Shown: positions 9,187-17,236, counted from the first letter of the stretch. The stretch: DNA of 33,355 nt from Bryobacterales bacterium (GCA_003142185.1 PLOR01000114.1:1-33355); one strand, 5' to 3'. Program-made: numbers and translations. Notes: a model not told the origin generated them from the letters alone.

Positions 9187-9807
9187 TCACTTCTTCGGGT
9201 TCAGCTCCTTCTTGAGGCGGCTTACAATATCGGAGGCGGTGCGATTCATTTCCTTGCCGGCGAAATCCTTGGGCGGGTCATATACGGACCAGATGACCTG
9301 GCGCGATTTGGCGTCAACCAGGAACACCGTGCCGCGCGCGCGGCTGAATCCGGAGCTGGTGGCGGGATTGTTCAGCGTGTTCTCCGTCTTTCCCATCAGG
9401 CCCGGCGACGATGGCTCATCGCCGGCAGCTTTGGCTTTGGAATGGGCCGGTTTCTCCGGTGGCGCCGCCTCGTCGTCAGGCTTGGCTTTGGGCTCGTCGC
9501 CGGTTTTGGCTGCGGGCTCCGCAACGGCTGGTTTCGGCGGCTCGGGCGGTTTGGGCGTCGGCGAGAAGTCCTCCAACTCCGCCTGGAAGCCTTCGCTGAG
9601 GTGGTCGGTGAAGATGGCATCGGCCAGTTTGGGGTCCGTGACGACGCGGAAAACATGCTCGTTGGCGAGCCGGTTGGCCAGATACTGGTCCATGCCGCGC
9701 GCCATCGGCAGCAGATATACGGAATGCACGCCGGCCAGGTCCGCCGCGCACGCCAAGGCGCCGGCAAGCGGCAACAGGCACAAAACTCGCTTCATGTTTT
9801 TCATCAT
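9187..9807 (-). CDS. Secreted hypothetical protein with Pro/Lys/Glu-rich linker
   Basis: A 206-residue product with an N-terminal signal peptide (MKRVLCLLPLAGALACA, cleavage near residue 21). It has two folded-looking segments separated by a low-complexity linker rich in Pro, Lys, Ala and Glu (about residues 83-135). The first segment contains VYLLPMARGMDQYLANRL and TDPKLADAIFTDHL; the last contains RGTVFLVDAKSRQVIWSVYDPP. The pattern of a putative small-molecule or nucleotide-free binding fold is reminiscent of acidobacterial periplasmic hypotheticals, but I cannot assign a function. Three in-frame ATGs (9807, 9804, 9795) are possible starts. It is divergent from xerC. Confidence 0.75.
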   Translation of the reverse strand: MMKNMKRVLCLLPLAGALACAADLAGVHSVYLLPMARGMDQYLANRLANEHVFRVVTDPKLADAIFTDHLSEGFQAELEDFSPTPKPPEPPKPAVAEPAAKTGDEPKAKPDDEAAPPEKPAHSKAKAAGDEPSSPGLMGKTENTLNNPATSSGFSRARGTVFLVDAKSRQVIWSVYDPPKDFAGKEMNRTASDIVSRLKKELNPKK

Positions 9808-9886
9808 AGCAACCGGATTCTCAAAGACTAGGACGGCGCGCGCGCGGAAAAAGTCTGCGCCGCGAGGCCGGACGGCGGACTAGACC

Positions 9887-10792
9887 ATGTCCTCCCGGTT
9901 AGAACACGAGATCGAACGCTACCTGGCGGGACTGGCGCGCACGGCAGCGTCGCCGCACACGCTCGACGCCTACCGGAGCGACTTGCGGCAACTGCTCGAT
10001 TTCCTTTCTCCGCCCGAAGCCGAGCCGCCGGCGCCCGAAGCTATCGACCTGCTGCTGCTGCGCGAGTGGATGCTCTGGCTTTACCGGCAGGAACTGCAGG
10101 CGGTCAGCATCCGGCGCAAGGTGGCGGCGGTGCGCGGCCTGTTTCAATTCCTTCAGCGCGAGGGCGTGGTGGCCATCAATGTAGCCCGTCTGCTGCGGCT
10201 GCCCAAGGCTCCGCAGAAACTCCCGGTAGTGATGACCGCGGAACAAATGAACACGCTGCTCGATGACGTGGCCGCCGGCAAGCTGGAGCGGCCGTACCCT
10301 TCGCGCGACCGCGCCATGCTCGAAGTCCTCTATGGCTGCGGCCTGCGGGTCAGCGAGCTGGCCGGGCTGAATCTGGACGATCTCGACCGCGCGGCGCAAG
10401 AGACATGGATGCGCGTGCGCGGCAAGGGCAAGAAGGAGCGCCAGGTGCCGCTGCCCGGCCAGGCCGCCGCGGCGCTCGAACGGTATCTCGCCGAGCGGCC
10501 GGTCGCGCGCGACGAGCGGGCCGTGTTTCTCAACCATCGCGGCCACCGCCTGGGTGTCCGCGGCATTCACGGCATCGTCAAACTATACGCCACGGTTCTG
10601 ACTGGCGATCCGTCGGTGCACCCGCACGCCTTCCGCCACGCTTATGCCACGCATTTGCTCGCCGGCGGCGCCGACCTCCGCGCCATCCAGGAGCTGCTGG
10701 GCCACGCGCGGCTTTCCACCACTCAGAAGTACACGCAAGTTTCGCTCACCGACCTGATGAGGGTGTACGACAAGGCTCATCCCAAGGCGTAA
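9887..10792 (+). CDS. xerC: Tyrosine site-specific recombinase XerC/XerD
   Basis: The 301-residue protein has an N-terminal SAM-like core-binding domain and a C-terminal tyrosine recombinase domain. The catalytic residues are all visible: Arg154 (GLRVSEL), a Lys in RGKGKKERQVPL, His247/Arg250 (HAFRHAYATH), His273 (LGHARLSTT) and nucleophile Tyr282 (KYTQV). The C terminus VYDKAHPKA resembles XerC. Its usual role is resolving chromosome dimers at dif with a partner Xer protein. It is full length for the family and sits 3 nt upstream of the MATE gene, so it looks like a housekeeping copy rather than an integrase of an island. Confidence 0.92.
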   Translation: MSSRLEHEIERYLAGLARTAASPHTLDAYRSDLRQLLDFLSPPEAEPPAPEAIDLLLLREWMLWLYRQELQAVSIRRKVAAVRGLFQFLQREGVVAINVARLLRLPKAPQKLPVVMTAEQMNTLLDDVAAGKLERPYPSRDRAMLEVLYGCGLRVSELAGLNLDDLDRAAQETWMRVRGKGKKERQVPLPGQAAAALERYLAERPVARDERAVFLNHRGHRLGVRGIHGIVKLYATVLTGDPSVHPHAFRHAYATHLLAGGADLRAIQELLGHARLSTTQKYTQVSLTDLMRVYDKAHPKA

Positions 10793-10795
10793 CGC

Positions 10796-12142
10796 GTGGC
10801 GGCCCAGCGACTCCATTTGCGTGCCGAGTTCGCACCCATGCTGCGCATGGCGGTTCCGCTGGCGCTGGCCGAACTGGGCTGGATGGCGATGGGTCTCGAA
10901 GACACCATCATGGCCGGCCGCCTGGGCGCGGCCGCGCTGGGAGCCGGCAGCCTGGGCGCGATGCTGTTCTATCCCATCGCCATCTGTGGCACCGGTTTTC
11001 TTTTGGGAATGGATACGCTGGTGGCGCAGGCGCACGGCGCACGGGACGCCGTGGACTGCCGGCGCACGCTGGTCAACGGTGTCTGGCTGAGCCTGGCGCT
11101 CGCGCCGTTTTTGGCGCTGGCGATTCTGCTGCTGATTCCGCTGCTCCGCGCCACCGGAACCAATGCCAATGTGATGGCGCTGTTCGGTCCTTTCTTGAAG
11201 GCGCTGGCGTGGGGCCTGCCGCCGCTGCTTTTCTATGCGGCCTTCCGGCGTTACCTGCAAGCCATCAACGTAGTCAAACCGGTGACCTTCGCGTTGGTGA
11301 GCGCCAACGCGATCAACGTGGTGGGCAACTGGCTGCTGATGTACGGCCACTGGGGCGCGCCGCGCATGGGACTGGAAGGCTCGGGGTGGTCGACCACAAT
11401 CGCGCGCTGCTACATGGCCGCGGTGTTGCTGGCTACGATCGTGTGGCATGAGCGGCGCACCGGCAAGATTCTGCTGGCGATCTCCTGGGGCCCCTCCATT
11501 GAACGCATCCGCCGCCTGGCAGGTTTGGGAATGCCGGCGGCGCTCCAGATTCTGTTTGAAGGCGTCGTGTTCGGGCTGGTGAGCGTGTTTGCGGCGCACC
11601 TGGATGAAGTGTCGCTCGCGGCGCACAGCATCGCCATCAACGTGGTATCGACAACCTACATGGTGCCGCTGGGCATCAGCTCGGCGGCGGCGGTGCGGGT
11701 GGGGCAGGCCTGTGGCGCCGGCGACGCGCGCGGTGCGGCAACGCGCGGCTGGACGGCCATTCTGCTGGGCGCGCTGTTCATGGGCGGCGCGGGCGTGTTA
11801 CTGGGAGCGGCGCCGCGCTGGATCGTCCGCATTTACACCCAGGATGCCGCGGTGATCGCCGGCGGCGCGGTGCTGTTGCGCATCGCCGCGTTGTTCCAAT
11901 TGTTCGACGGATTGCAGGTAGTGGCCACCGGCGCGCTACGCGGCCTCGGCGATACGCGCACGCCCATGCTGGCGCATCTTGCCGGTTATTGGGGCGTGTG
12001 CCTGCCGGTGGCGTACCTATTGTGTTTTCGCTTTGGATGGGGCGCGGCTGGAATCTGGGTGGGCTTGAGCGCGGCGCTGATTCTGATCGGCTCGGCGCTG
12101 GTAATGGCGTGGCGTTGGCGCGCCGCTAAGATTGGCGCATGA
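10796..12142 (+). CDS. MATE-family multidrug/sodium antiporter
   Basis: The 448-residue integral membrane protein has about 12 hydrophobic helices in two related halves. The first half carries the MATE signature around PLALAELGWMAMGLEDTIMAGRLG and DTLVAQAHGA. The second half has GMPAALQILFEGVVFG and the VGQACGAGDARGA repeat-like motif. Members export cationic drugs, metabolites or lipophilic compounds using Na+ or H+ gradients. GTG 10796 starts 3 nt after xerC and leads straight into the first conserved helix. The stop codon lies inside a strong hairpin that probably ends the transcript. Confidence 0.93.
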   Translation: MAAQRLHLRAEFAPMLRMAVPLALAELGWMAMGLEDTIMAGRLGAAALGAGSLGAMLFYPIAICGTGFLLGMDTLVAQAHGARDAVDCRRTLVNGVWLSLALAPFLALAILLLIPLLRATGTNANVMALFGPFLKALAWGLPPLLFYAAFRRYLQAINVVKPVTFALVSANAINVVGNWLLMYGHWGAPRMGLEGSGWSTTIARCYMAAVLLATIVWHERRTGKILLAISWGPSIERIRRLAGLGMPAALQILFEGVVFGLVSVFAAHLDEVSLAAHSIAINVVSTTYMVPLGISSAAAVRVGQACGAGDARGAATRGWTAILLGALFMGGAGVLLGAAPRWIVRIYTQDAAVIAGGAVLLRIAALFQLFDGLQVVATGALRGLGDTRTPMLAHLAGYWGVCLPVAYLLCFRFGWGAAGIWVGLSAALILIGSALVMAWRWRAAKIGA

Positions 12143-12167
12143 CCGCTCCCCTCCGAGCGGTCATGTG
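12136..12167 (+). terminator. Hairpin at the end of the MATE gene
   Basis: ATGACCGCTC (12139-12148) pairs perfectly with GAGCGGTCAT (12155-12164) around a 6-nt loop, and three outer pairs (one G-U) extend the stem to 13. The stem includes the MATE stop codon. There is no T run after it, so it may be a Rho-assisted or processing-type 3' end rather than a classical intrinsic terminator. Confidence 0.5.
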
Positions 12168-12277
12168 CCAGAATTTCACGATCAGCATTCCCCGGCGGGC
12201 CACTTACCCCCGCGCCATCTACCCTTGTGAGATTGGATACACCGCAAGCCGTGAAGTTTCAACTTTTTTCGATGCCC

Positions 12278-12404
12278 CGTGGCGCGGGCTGTCAGCCTGC
12301 AGAGCCGAGAGTCATCTCGGCTTTTCTTCGCCCCCGGGCTGCCTCAGCATCTTCAAGAAGGGTCGAGATGACTCGACCCTTCACGCACGACTGCGCGCGC
12401 CACG
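12278..12404. repeat. Family A palindromic element, copy 1
   Basis: The ends are exact 9-bp inverted repeats CGTGGCGCG (12278-12286) and CGCGCCACG (12396-12404). Each half contains its own hairpin: AGCCGAGA-gtca-TCTCGGCT in the left half and GGGTCGAG-atga-CTCGACCC in the right half. The second copy at 30312-30537 has the same architecture with different stem bases, showing that base pairing rather than sequence is kept. It fills the 270-bp gap between the MATE gene and the convergent methyltransferase gene; the rest of that gap shows nothing else. Confidence 0.78.
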
Positions 12405-12412
12405 ACCGCTCC

Positions 12413-12964
12413 TTAGCGCGGCAGCCGCCAGATCAGATAAGCCAGCCCTACAACGAATCCAGCGCCGGCTTGATACTCCTGGTTCTGCAAGTACAAGCGG
12501 AAGCGGAACACCGCCGGAGTTGACCCGGGATCCGGAGTCAGGCGCGGCCACAGCGCTCCCACCCGCGCCGCATAGGATGCGTATTCCGGAAACAGGTGGC
12601 GCAGGTGCTGCTCTTCGAGCTGGATGACGGGCAAATACACGAACAGGAAGACAGCGGCGAACAGCAACGCCAGCCACGGGCTGCGCGCTGCGATCGCGAG
12701 CCCGGCAGCCACCAGCAGCGTGCCCAGGTAGAGCGGATTGCGTGTGTGGGCGTATGGTCCACCGGTGGAGAGTTGCCGATTCTTATCGAGACATCCCGCC
12801 GCCCAGCCGCGCAGCAGGAGACCCAACAGCGAGATGGGAACGCCCCAGGCAATCGACGCCGGCAGCGGCCGGGACAACCAGGCGAAGACCAGCACGATCA
12901 GAAATCCGGAGGGCACGCGCAGCCGCGCCACGGCATCGGCGTAAGGTTTGGGGAATTGAATCAT
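12413..12964 (-). CDS. Isoprenylcysteine carboxyl methyltransferase (ICMT)/PEMT-family membrane protein
   Basis: A 183-residue membrane protein with about four hydrophobic segments. It carries the family signature GPYAHTRNPLYLGTLL (residues about 83-98), and the C-terminal LEEQHLRHLFPEYASYAARV block that completes the SAM/phospholipid-type active site. Such proteins methylate lipids or small hydrophobic acceptors; the bacterial substrate is usually unknown. The start ATG at 12964 overlaps the stop of the upstream heptosyltransferase (ATGA), so both probably act on the cell envelope as one operon. A much longer frame upstream is antisense overlap and was not used. Confidence 0.85.
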   Translation of the reverse strand: MIQFPKPYADAVARLRVPSGFLIVLVFAWLSRPLPASIAWGVPISLLGLLLRGWAAGCLDKNRQLSTGGPYAHTRNPLYLGTLLVAAGLAIAARSPWLALLFAAVFLFVYLPVIQLEEQHLRHLFPEYASYAARVGALWPRLTPDPGSTPAVFRFRLYLQNQEYQAGAGFVVGLAYLIWRLPR

Positions 12965-14085
12965 CTGTGGCTGCACCCGCTGTCGCCGTGCGCGCTTTCG
13001 AGCGCGGCGCGCAGGGATTCGAACACTTCCTCGGGCGTGATCCGGCGCATGCTCTCGTCGATTTCGTCGAAGCGCTTGTAACTGGTCACGGCGCCCGGCC
13101 AGCGCAGCACGCGGAGCGAACCGCCATAAGGGCCGTTGCGCGCCGGGTCGGTGGGACCAAACAACGCGACACCGGGCTTGCCGAGCGCAGCGGCCAGGTG
13201 CATGGGTCCGCTGTCCACCCCCACCACGGCGGCGGCGCGGCGGGTGGCGTCGATCAAACCGGGCAAGCCGCAGGCGTGCGGCCATACGCCGGTTCGTCCG
13301 GCCGCCGCGGGAAGCTGTGGGGCAGCCGGTTGGCAGGCGGAAGCGCCTGCCCCACCTGCCTGCGGCTCCGGCGACAATGTGGGCAAAGTGGGACAGGCGC
13401 TTTCGCCTGTCAACCCGCACATCCGCTCAATTTCCGGAACATTGAGCACCAGCGGAATTCTCAACTCGCGCAGCAGCAGCCCGGCCAGAGCCAGGTAGTT
13501 TTCAAGCGGCCACTGCTTGGCGGGCCAGCCGGCCATCGGCGAGGCGAGTACGAACGCGCCATCGGGCAGGGGCGCTTCGGGCCGGCCGGCCGGCAACGGG
13601 AAAACGCGAACTGCGTGGGCAGCGCCGGCGGCCGCGGCGAGGTCGAGATTGCGATCCACCACATGCGCGGCGGTACTCGAAGCGCGGCGCGTATAGAAGA
13701 CGCCCGCCGCGGCCTCGCGCAGTTGGCCGCGGTCCCAACCGAAAATGCGCTCGGGGCGCGCTGCGGCAGCCACCACGGCGGACTTGAGCAGGCCCTGGAA
13801 ATCCACGGCGAAGTCGAACGGCGCGGAGCGCAGCTCGCGCCACGAAGCCAACAGGCCGGCGGCGTCGCGGCGGTGCAACAGAATCACGCGATCGACAAAC
13901 GGGTTGGCTTCGAGCAACGCGGCCCACTGCGGTTCGATCACCCAGGTGAGGTGGGCACCCGGAAAACCTTGCTTGAGCGAAGCCACGGCGGGCAAGGCGT
14001 GGACGATGTCGCCCATCGCGCCGAGCCGTACCACGAGGATGCGCGGAGGGTTCTGGTTCAACGGAGGCTGCCAGTCCCTATTCAA
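12961..14085 (-). CDS. Glycosyltransferase family 9 (heptosyltransferase) with an in-frame repeat insertion
   Basis: A 374-residue GT9 enzyme of the LPS heptosyltransferase I/II (WaaC/WaaF) type, which adds heptose to the LPS core from ADP-heptose at the inner membrane. The N-terminal domain begins ILVVRLGAMGDIVHALPA; the C-terminal domain has VGVDSGPMHLAAALGKP and GPTDPARNGPYGG. Between the domains, the stretch encoded by 13328-13415 is a translated palindromic repeat (TLPTLSPEPQAGGAGASA region) that GT9 proteins do not normally have. The start is uncertain: TTG 14085 was taken, with no clear ribosome site. It is cotranscribed with the ICMT-like gene. Confidence 0.85.
   Translation of the reverse strand: MNRDWQPPLNQNPPRILVVRLGAMGDIVHALPAVASLKQGFPGAHLTWVIEPQWAALLEANPFVDRVILLHRRDAAGLLASWRELRSAPFDFAVDFQGLLKSAVVAAAARPERIFGWDRGQLREAAAGVFYTRRASSTAAHVVDRNLDLAAAAGAAHAVRVFPLPAGRPEAPLPDGAFVLASPMAGWPAKQWPLENYLALAGLLLRELRIPLVLNVPEIERMCGLTGESACPTLPTLSPEPQAGGAGASACQPAAPQLPAAAGRTGVWPHACGLPGLIDATRRAAAVVGVDSGPMHLAAALGKPGVALFGPTDPARNGPYGGSLRVLRWPGAVTSYKRFDEIDESMRRITPEEVFESLRAALESAHGDSGCSHR
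13328..13415. repeat. Family C palindromic pair inside the heptosyltransferase gene
   Basis: Two 28-nt units in inverted orientation (13328-13355 and 13388-13415, 25 of 28 matching) flank 32 nt of spacer. Each unit is itself a hairpin: GGCAGGCG-gaag-CGCCTGCC and GACAGGCG-cttt-CGCCTGTC. The whole pair lies in the coding frame of the glycosyltransferase without breaking it. A related single unit is at 21743-21794 and related longer units form family B. Confidence 0.8.
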
Positions 14086-14249
14086 TCACAATTCGGCGGC
14101 GGCCTTGGCGTGCAAAGCTCACCAGGCGTGTAGAGCTGAAGATGGCGCGGCTATGAAGTGGGTCAGCTCCCGATTTGCTGGTGACGCGCTCGCTGGCTCG
14201 AAGAATACCCTTCAAGCCGTATGATCGTACCAGAGGGCGAGCGGTCACA

Positions 14250-15263
14250 ATGGCGCGCGGAGCATTCACGAGGCGGAATCACTACAACCCTTGCTTCTGG
14301 ACCGCACTCTGGAACGAGCAATACTATCGTCGGTACTGCTCCGACGCTGAGCAGAAAGGTCGAGCACGTGAGCAATCGGTTTACGCCCTGAACTTTCGCG
14401 CCGACAAGATCATCCCGACAACCGTCGACAATGTCCATTTTCACCCACATCTGGGCGTTGCCGAAATTACTCCAGAGTCTTCCAAGCGGTTTTGTAAGAG
14501 GTGGTACCCAGACAGGTATGAACAGACGGCGGCCTATGTCGACCAGCATCCTGAAGTGCTGTACCTAGACTTTGAAGACATTCTCACAGGAATCGAAACG
14601 ACTGGTCATTATTCGGCGTTGCTGCAGGCAGCAAAGCTCGGTGACTTTGAGTCGGCTGAGCACAAAGGCTTTCTCATCTCCATTCTCATGATCCATGCGA
14701 TGCGAAGTTATGAGTTCATGTCCGCTGCGATCGAGGGGATGAACGCCGTTGGCATTGACAAGTTCGAGTACTTCTGGCTCCTGAGGCACGCTTGGAGCAG
14801 CCGGACGTTTCTGGCGCGAGCGGTCACCGCGCCAGCTTTAGCCGAATGGACGCTTTGGCGGACCCGAAATCATGCCTTCCCCCTTTGCGATTCGCCTGTC
14901 ATGATAAGCCGTGACTCGCTGATGGCGACGCTGTCTCCGCGACTCCTTCTGGAGATCAACCTCGACGTCCACCGCCCTGAAGGGTCTTGGCGTTTACGCG
15001 ATGACGTTCCAAAGCACAAGCTTGCCGAGTTCCGGCGCCGCAGCATCGCGAACACATTCAAAGAGATCATCTTCCACGACCCGCAGGTCCTTCAACAGTG
15101 GCGCTCCTCCAGCCAAGCCACCGCGCGAATCGCTACGTTGCGTGACCCAGCCACTGCCAAACAGTGCATACAAGAAGCGGCGGCGCGCGTCATCTATGGG
15201 TTCAATGGTTTTGGGCGAATACCAGACGCCTTTGAGAACTGGTTCAACCTGAATGTCATGTAG
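14250..15263 (+). CDS. DUF4238-like protein
   Basis: A 337-residue soluble protein. The N terminus has RRNHYNPCFW, resembling the HHYVPQFYL opening of DUF4238 proteins, and a later block FPLCDSPVMIS...LSPRLLLEI resembles their DNPV...PLSP block. Function is unknown for the family; members are scattered singletons in variable genome regions. ATG 14250 is chosen because the family match starts 10 residues later; a TTG at 14175 would extend the frame without support. Codon use is less GC-biased than in neighbours and it stands alone on the + strand between minus-strand genes, which suggests transfer. The 164-bp gap upstream holds no clear promoter. Confidence 0.65.
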   Translation: MARGAFTRRNHYNPCFWTALWNEQYYRRYCSDAEQKGRAREQSVYALNFRADKIIPTTVDNVHFHPHLGVAEITPESSKRFCKRWYPDRYEQTAAYVDQHPEVLYLDFEDILTGIETTGHYSALLQAAKLGDFESAEHKGFLISILMIHAMRSYEFMSAAIEGMNAVGIDKFEYFWLLRHAWSSRTFLARAVTAPALAEWTLWRTRNHAFPLCDSPVMISRDSLMATLSPRLLLEINLDVHRPEGSWRLRDDVPKHKLAEFRRRSIANTFKEIIFHDPQVLQQWRSSSQATARIATLRDPATAKQCIQEAAARVIYGFNGFGRIPDAFENWFNLNVM

Positions 15264-15368
15264 GTTGATCTTCGGCTACTGCGGGGCCCCTTACTGAACC
15301 TGGAATCTCGCCCAGTGTAGGACAGGCGAAGGACAAGCCGCCAACACCGCAAGAAGCTGCGAAAGATC

Positions 15369-15384
15369 CGCCCGCAAGCGGGCG
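15369..15384. terminator. GC hairpin between convergent genes
   Basis: CGCCCGC and GCGGGCG face each other around AA, lying between the ends of the DUF4238-like gene and the convergent DUF1080 gene. It may end transcription from both sides. There is no T run, so this is tentative. The surrounding 145 bp also carries degenerate pieces resembling the GTAGGACAGGC repeat units. Confidence 0.35.
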
Positions 15385-15408
15385 TCGGCAAGCTGAAGCG
15401 TGCCCCAC

Positions 15409-16248
15409 CTACTCTGCCTGGTCGTAGCCGCCCAGCCGGCGGATCCAGATATTGCGGTAGCGCACCGGGTCGTGGTGATCTTGCAGCAGCAGCGATTCTT
15501 CGCTCGCGTGGGGTGTGTAGTGGGCCACTTGCCGGTAGACCATGGGGCCCATGATCTCTTTGTGGTTGTGCACGACGACGCCGTTGTAGAACACCGTCAC
15601 AAACGCCGGCTTGGTTACCTGGTCGCCCGTGAAGCGCGGCGCTTCAAAGACGATGTCGTAAGTGTTCCACTCGCCCGGCTTGCGGGCCGGGTTGACCAGC
15701 GGAGGCCACTGGCCGTAGATCGCGGCCGTCTGTCCATCCGCGTAGGTCGGGTTCTCCCACGCGTCCAGCACCTGGATCTCATAGCGGCTCATCAATATAA
15801 CGCCGCTGTTGCCGCGGCCCTGGCTGGTGCCATGCGGCGGCGCGGGCGATGCCCACTCCACGTGCAACTGGCAGTCGCCGAATTTCTCGCGCGTCAACAG
15901 GTCGCCTGAGTTGCCCAGCACTTCGAAGTAGCCGGTTCCGAGCTTCCATACGGGGTCAACCATCTTCCCGGTGTCGGCGCCCCTGCCGCGCTGCACCCAG
16001 TGCGAAAGATCCGTGCCATCGAACAGCACGATGGCGTCCGAAGGCGGACCGCCGGGCACGCTCGCCGGAACCACCACTTTGGGATGCGGGCGAGCCGGAT
16101 CGTGCACATGCCAGGGCATGCCCGGAAGCATGGGCGTGTCAGTGAAACCCAGGTCCCGATTGGGATGCTGGTTTTGAGCCGTGGCCGCGGTGGAAAGCGC
16201 GGCGGCGGCGGAAAACTTCAGGAAATCGTTCCGCGTCATGGCGTTCAT
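15409..16248 (-). CDS. DUF1080 (3-keto-disaccharide hydrolase family) secreted protein
   Basis: A 279-residue protein with an export signal followed by a concanavalin-like DUF1080 domain. Characteristic blocks are IVLFDGTDLSHW, YFEVLGNSGDLLTREKFGDCQLHVEW, GRGNSGVILMSRYEIQVLD, GEWNTYDIVFEAPRF and the terminal YRNIWIRRLGGY. Related enzymes cleave 3-keto sugars or bind polysaccharides. The signal MTRNDFLKFSAAAA looks like a Tat leader whose second arginine has been replaced by Asn (TRND instead of TRRD), so export may be weak or use Sec. Starts at 16248 or 16239 are both possible. It lies 80 bp downstream of the MerR-type regulator, in the same direction. Confidence 0.88.
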   Translation of the reverse strand: MNAMTRNDFLKFSAAAALSTAATAQNQHPNRDLGFTDTPMLPGMPWHVHDPARPHPKVVVPASVPGGPPSDAIVLFDGTDLSHWVQRGRGADTGKMVDPVWKLGTGYFEVLGNSGDLLTREKFGDCQLHVEWASPAPPHGTSQGRGNSGVILMSRYEIQVLDAWENPTYADGQTAAIYGQWPPLVNPARKPGEWNTYDIVFEAPRFTGDQVTKPAFVTVFYNGVVVHNHKEIMGPMVYRQVAHYTPHASEESLLLQDHHDPVRYRNIWIRRLGGYDQAE

Positions 16249-16328
16249 CAGGATAATGCGAATGCCACCCGCAAAACAAGCGGGCTGAGGCAGCCCAGGC
16301 AGCCCGTTCACTCTCGCCGCCGGCGCCG

Positions 16329-17084
16329 TCAGCCCTTCCCCGCTCCCATCGCTTTCTGGATGAAGCCCCAAACCTCCGGCGTGATGCGGAATGGCTGGGC
16401 CTGCTTCTGGGCTTCTTCCGGCCAGTTGGCTCGATCGGCCCAGACGTTCTTCACCGATTGAGCGACATCGGGGTCGCCACCGGTGAACTCTTCCACCAGC
16501 AGCTTCCAGCGGCTCGCCAGCTCTTTGGCGTGTGCGCCGGCCGGGTCTTCCTTATGCTCCGCGGCTGCTTCGACTTCGGCGATGAGCTCGACCCATTGGC
16601 GGCTGACGCGCTCCTGCAATTCGGGCGACCAAAGTTTCCGCCGCTCGTCGATCTTGGCGCGCGCCGCGTCGTTGGCGTATTGATCCATCCAATTCCGATT
16701 GTCTTGCATGACGATCACCTCGATAATTTTCTTGAGTGCCGCTGTCTCCGGCGCCTGCCCGTTCCTCATGGTCTGTTCGGCCTCGACGATGGCGGCTATC
16801 GCGCGGTCGAGGAGCAGCCGCTTTCCCTCCAGCACACGCCGCTGCGCGCGGAGCGCACCGTCGAGCGGATCTCCCTTCCGCTCGAGCAGGCCGCGGATGC
16901 GCTTGAGAGGCACCCCGATGAACTTGAGCGCCACAATCTGCTCCAACCGCGCCAGGTCGTTGTCGCTATAGAGGCGGTAGCCAGCTTGCGACCGCCGCGC
17001 CTTCAGCAGCCCCATCCGATCATAGTGATGCAACGCGCGGACGGTCACGCCGGCCAGTTTGGCGAATTCCTGCGCGCGATACAT
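16329..17084 (-). CDS. TipA-like MerR-family transcriptional regulator
   Basis: The 251-residue protein has an N-terminal MerR winged helix (FAKLAGVTVRALHHYDRMGLL, then RSQAGYRLY), a coiled-coil dimer helix around residues 75-120, and a C-terminal TipAS-type ligand-binding helical domain (about 125-250). TipAS domains bind peptide antibiotics or other amphipathic drugs. Start ATG 17084 begins right at the HTH; GTG 17093 adds three residues and cannot be excluded. A MerR-type promoter with a 19-bp spacer lies just upstream, so it probably controls its own gene. The downstream DUF1080 gene is codirectional and could be cotranscribed. Confidence 0.88.
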   Translation of the reverse strand: MYRAQEFAKLAGVTVRALHHYDRMGLLKARRSQAGYRLYSDNDLARLEQIVALKFIGVPLKRIRGLLERKGDPLDGALRAQRRVLEGKRLLLDRAIAAIVEAEQTMRNGQAPETAALKKIIEVIVMQDNRNWMDQYANDAARAKIDERRKLWSPELQERVSRQWVELIAEVEAAAEHKEDPAGAHAKELASRWKLLVEEFTGGDPDVAQSVKNVWADRANWPEEAQKQAQPFRITPEVWGFIQKAMGAGKG

Positions 17085-17107
17085 CGGGGCCACTTTCTCC
17101 CTCTTCC

Positions 17108-17138
17108 ATCCTCAGGCCTGACGCTACGTCAGAGTCAA
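17108..17138 (-). promoter_or_regulatory. MerR-type promoter/operator of the TipA-like gene
   Basis: On the minus strand, TTGACT (17133-17138) and GAGGAT (17108-17113) are separated by 19 bp, the over-long spacer typical of MerR-activated promoters. The spacer carries the perfect palindrome CTGACG-tag-CGTCAG (17118-17132), the expected operator. It lies about 25 bp before the gene start and points to autoregulation. Confidence 0.72.
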
Positions 17139-17236
17139 GCTTTTTTTCGGTCAAGGCTGGAGAGTGTGCGGCGGGCCGCGGGAGGTGACGCGAGAACCGC
17201 GCTGGAGCGTGGCGTGGGGCAGCCCGGACTGAGCCG

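Noticed and set aside
9154-9883. Two long + strand frames over the secreted hypothetical
   Set aside because: The minus-strand frame has a signal peptide and coherent protein composition; the + frames are shadows.
9887-10792. Phage or island integrase with an att site
   Set aside because: The protein is a standard-length XerC/D type; no tRNA gene or direct repeat att pair was seen.
12278-12404. CRISPR-like repeat
   Set aside because: The hairpins are inverted pairs with unequal spacing and no regular spacer units.
12742-14133. 463-codon + strand frame overlapping the heptosyltransferase
   Set aside because: The minus-strand product has clear GT9 motifs along the full length; the + frame has none.
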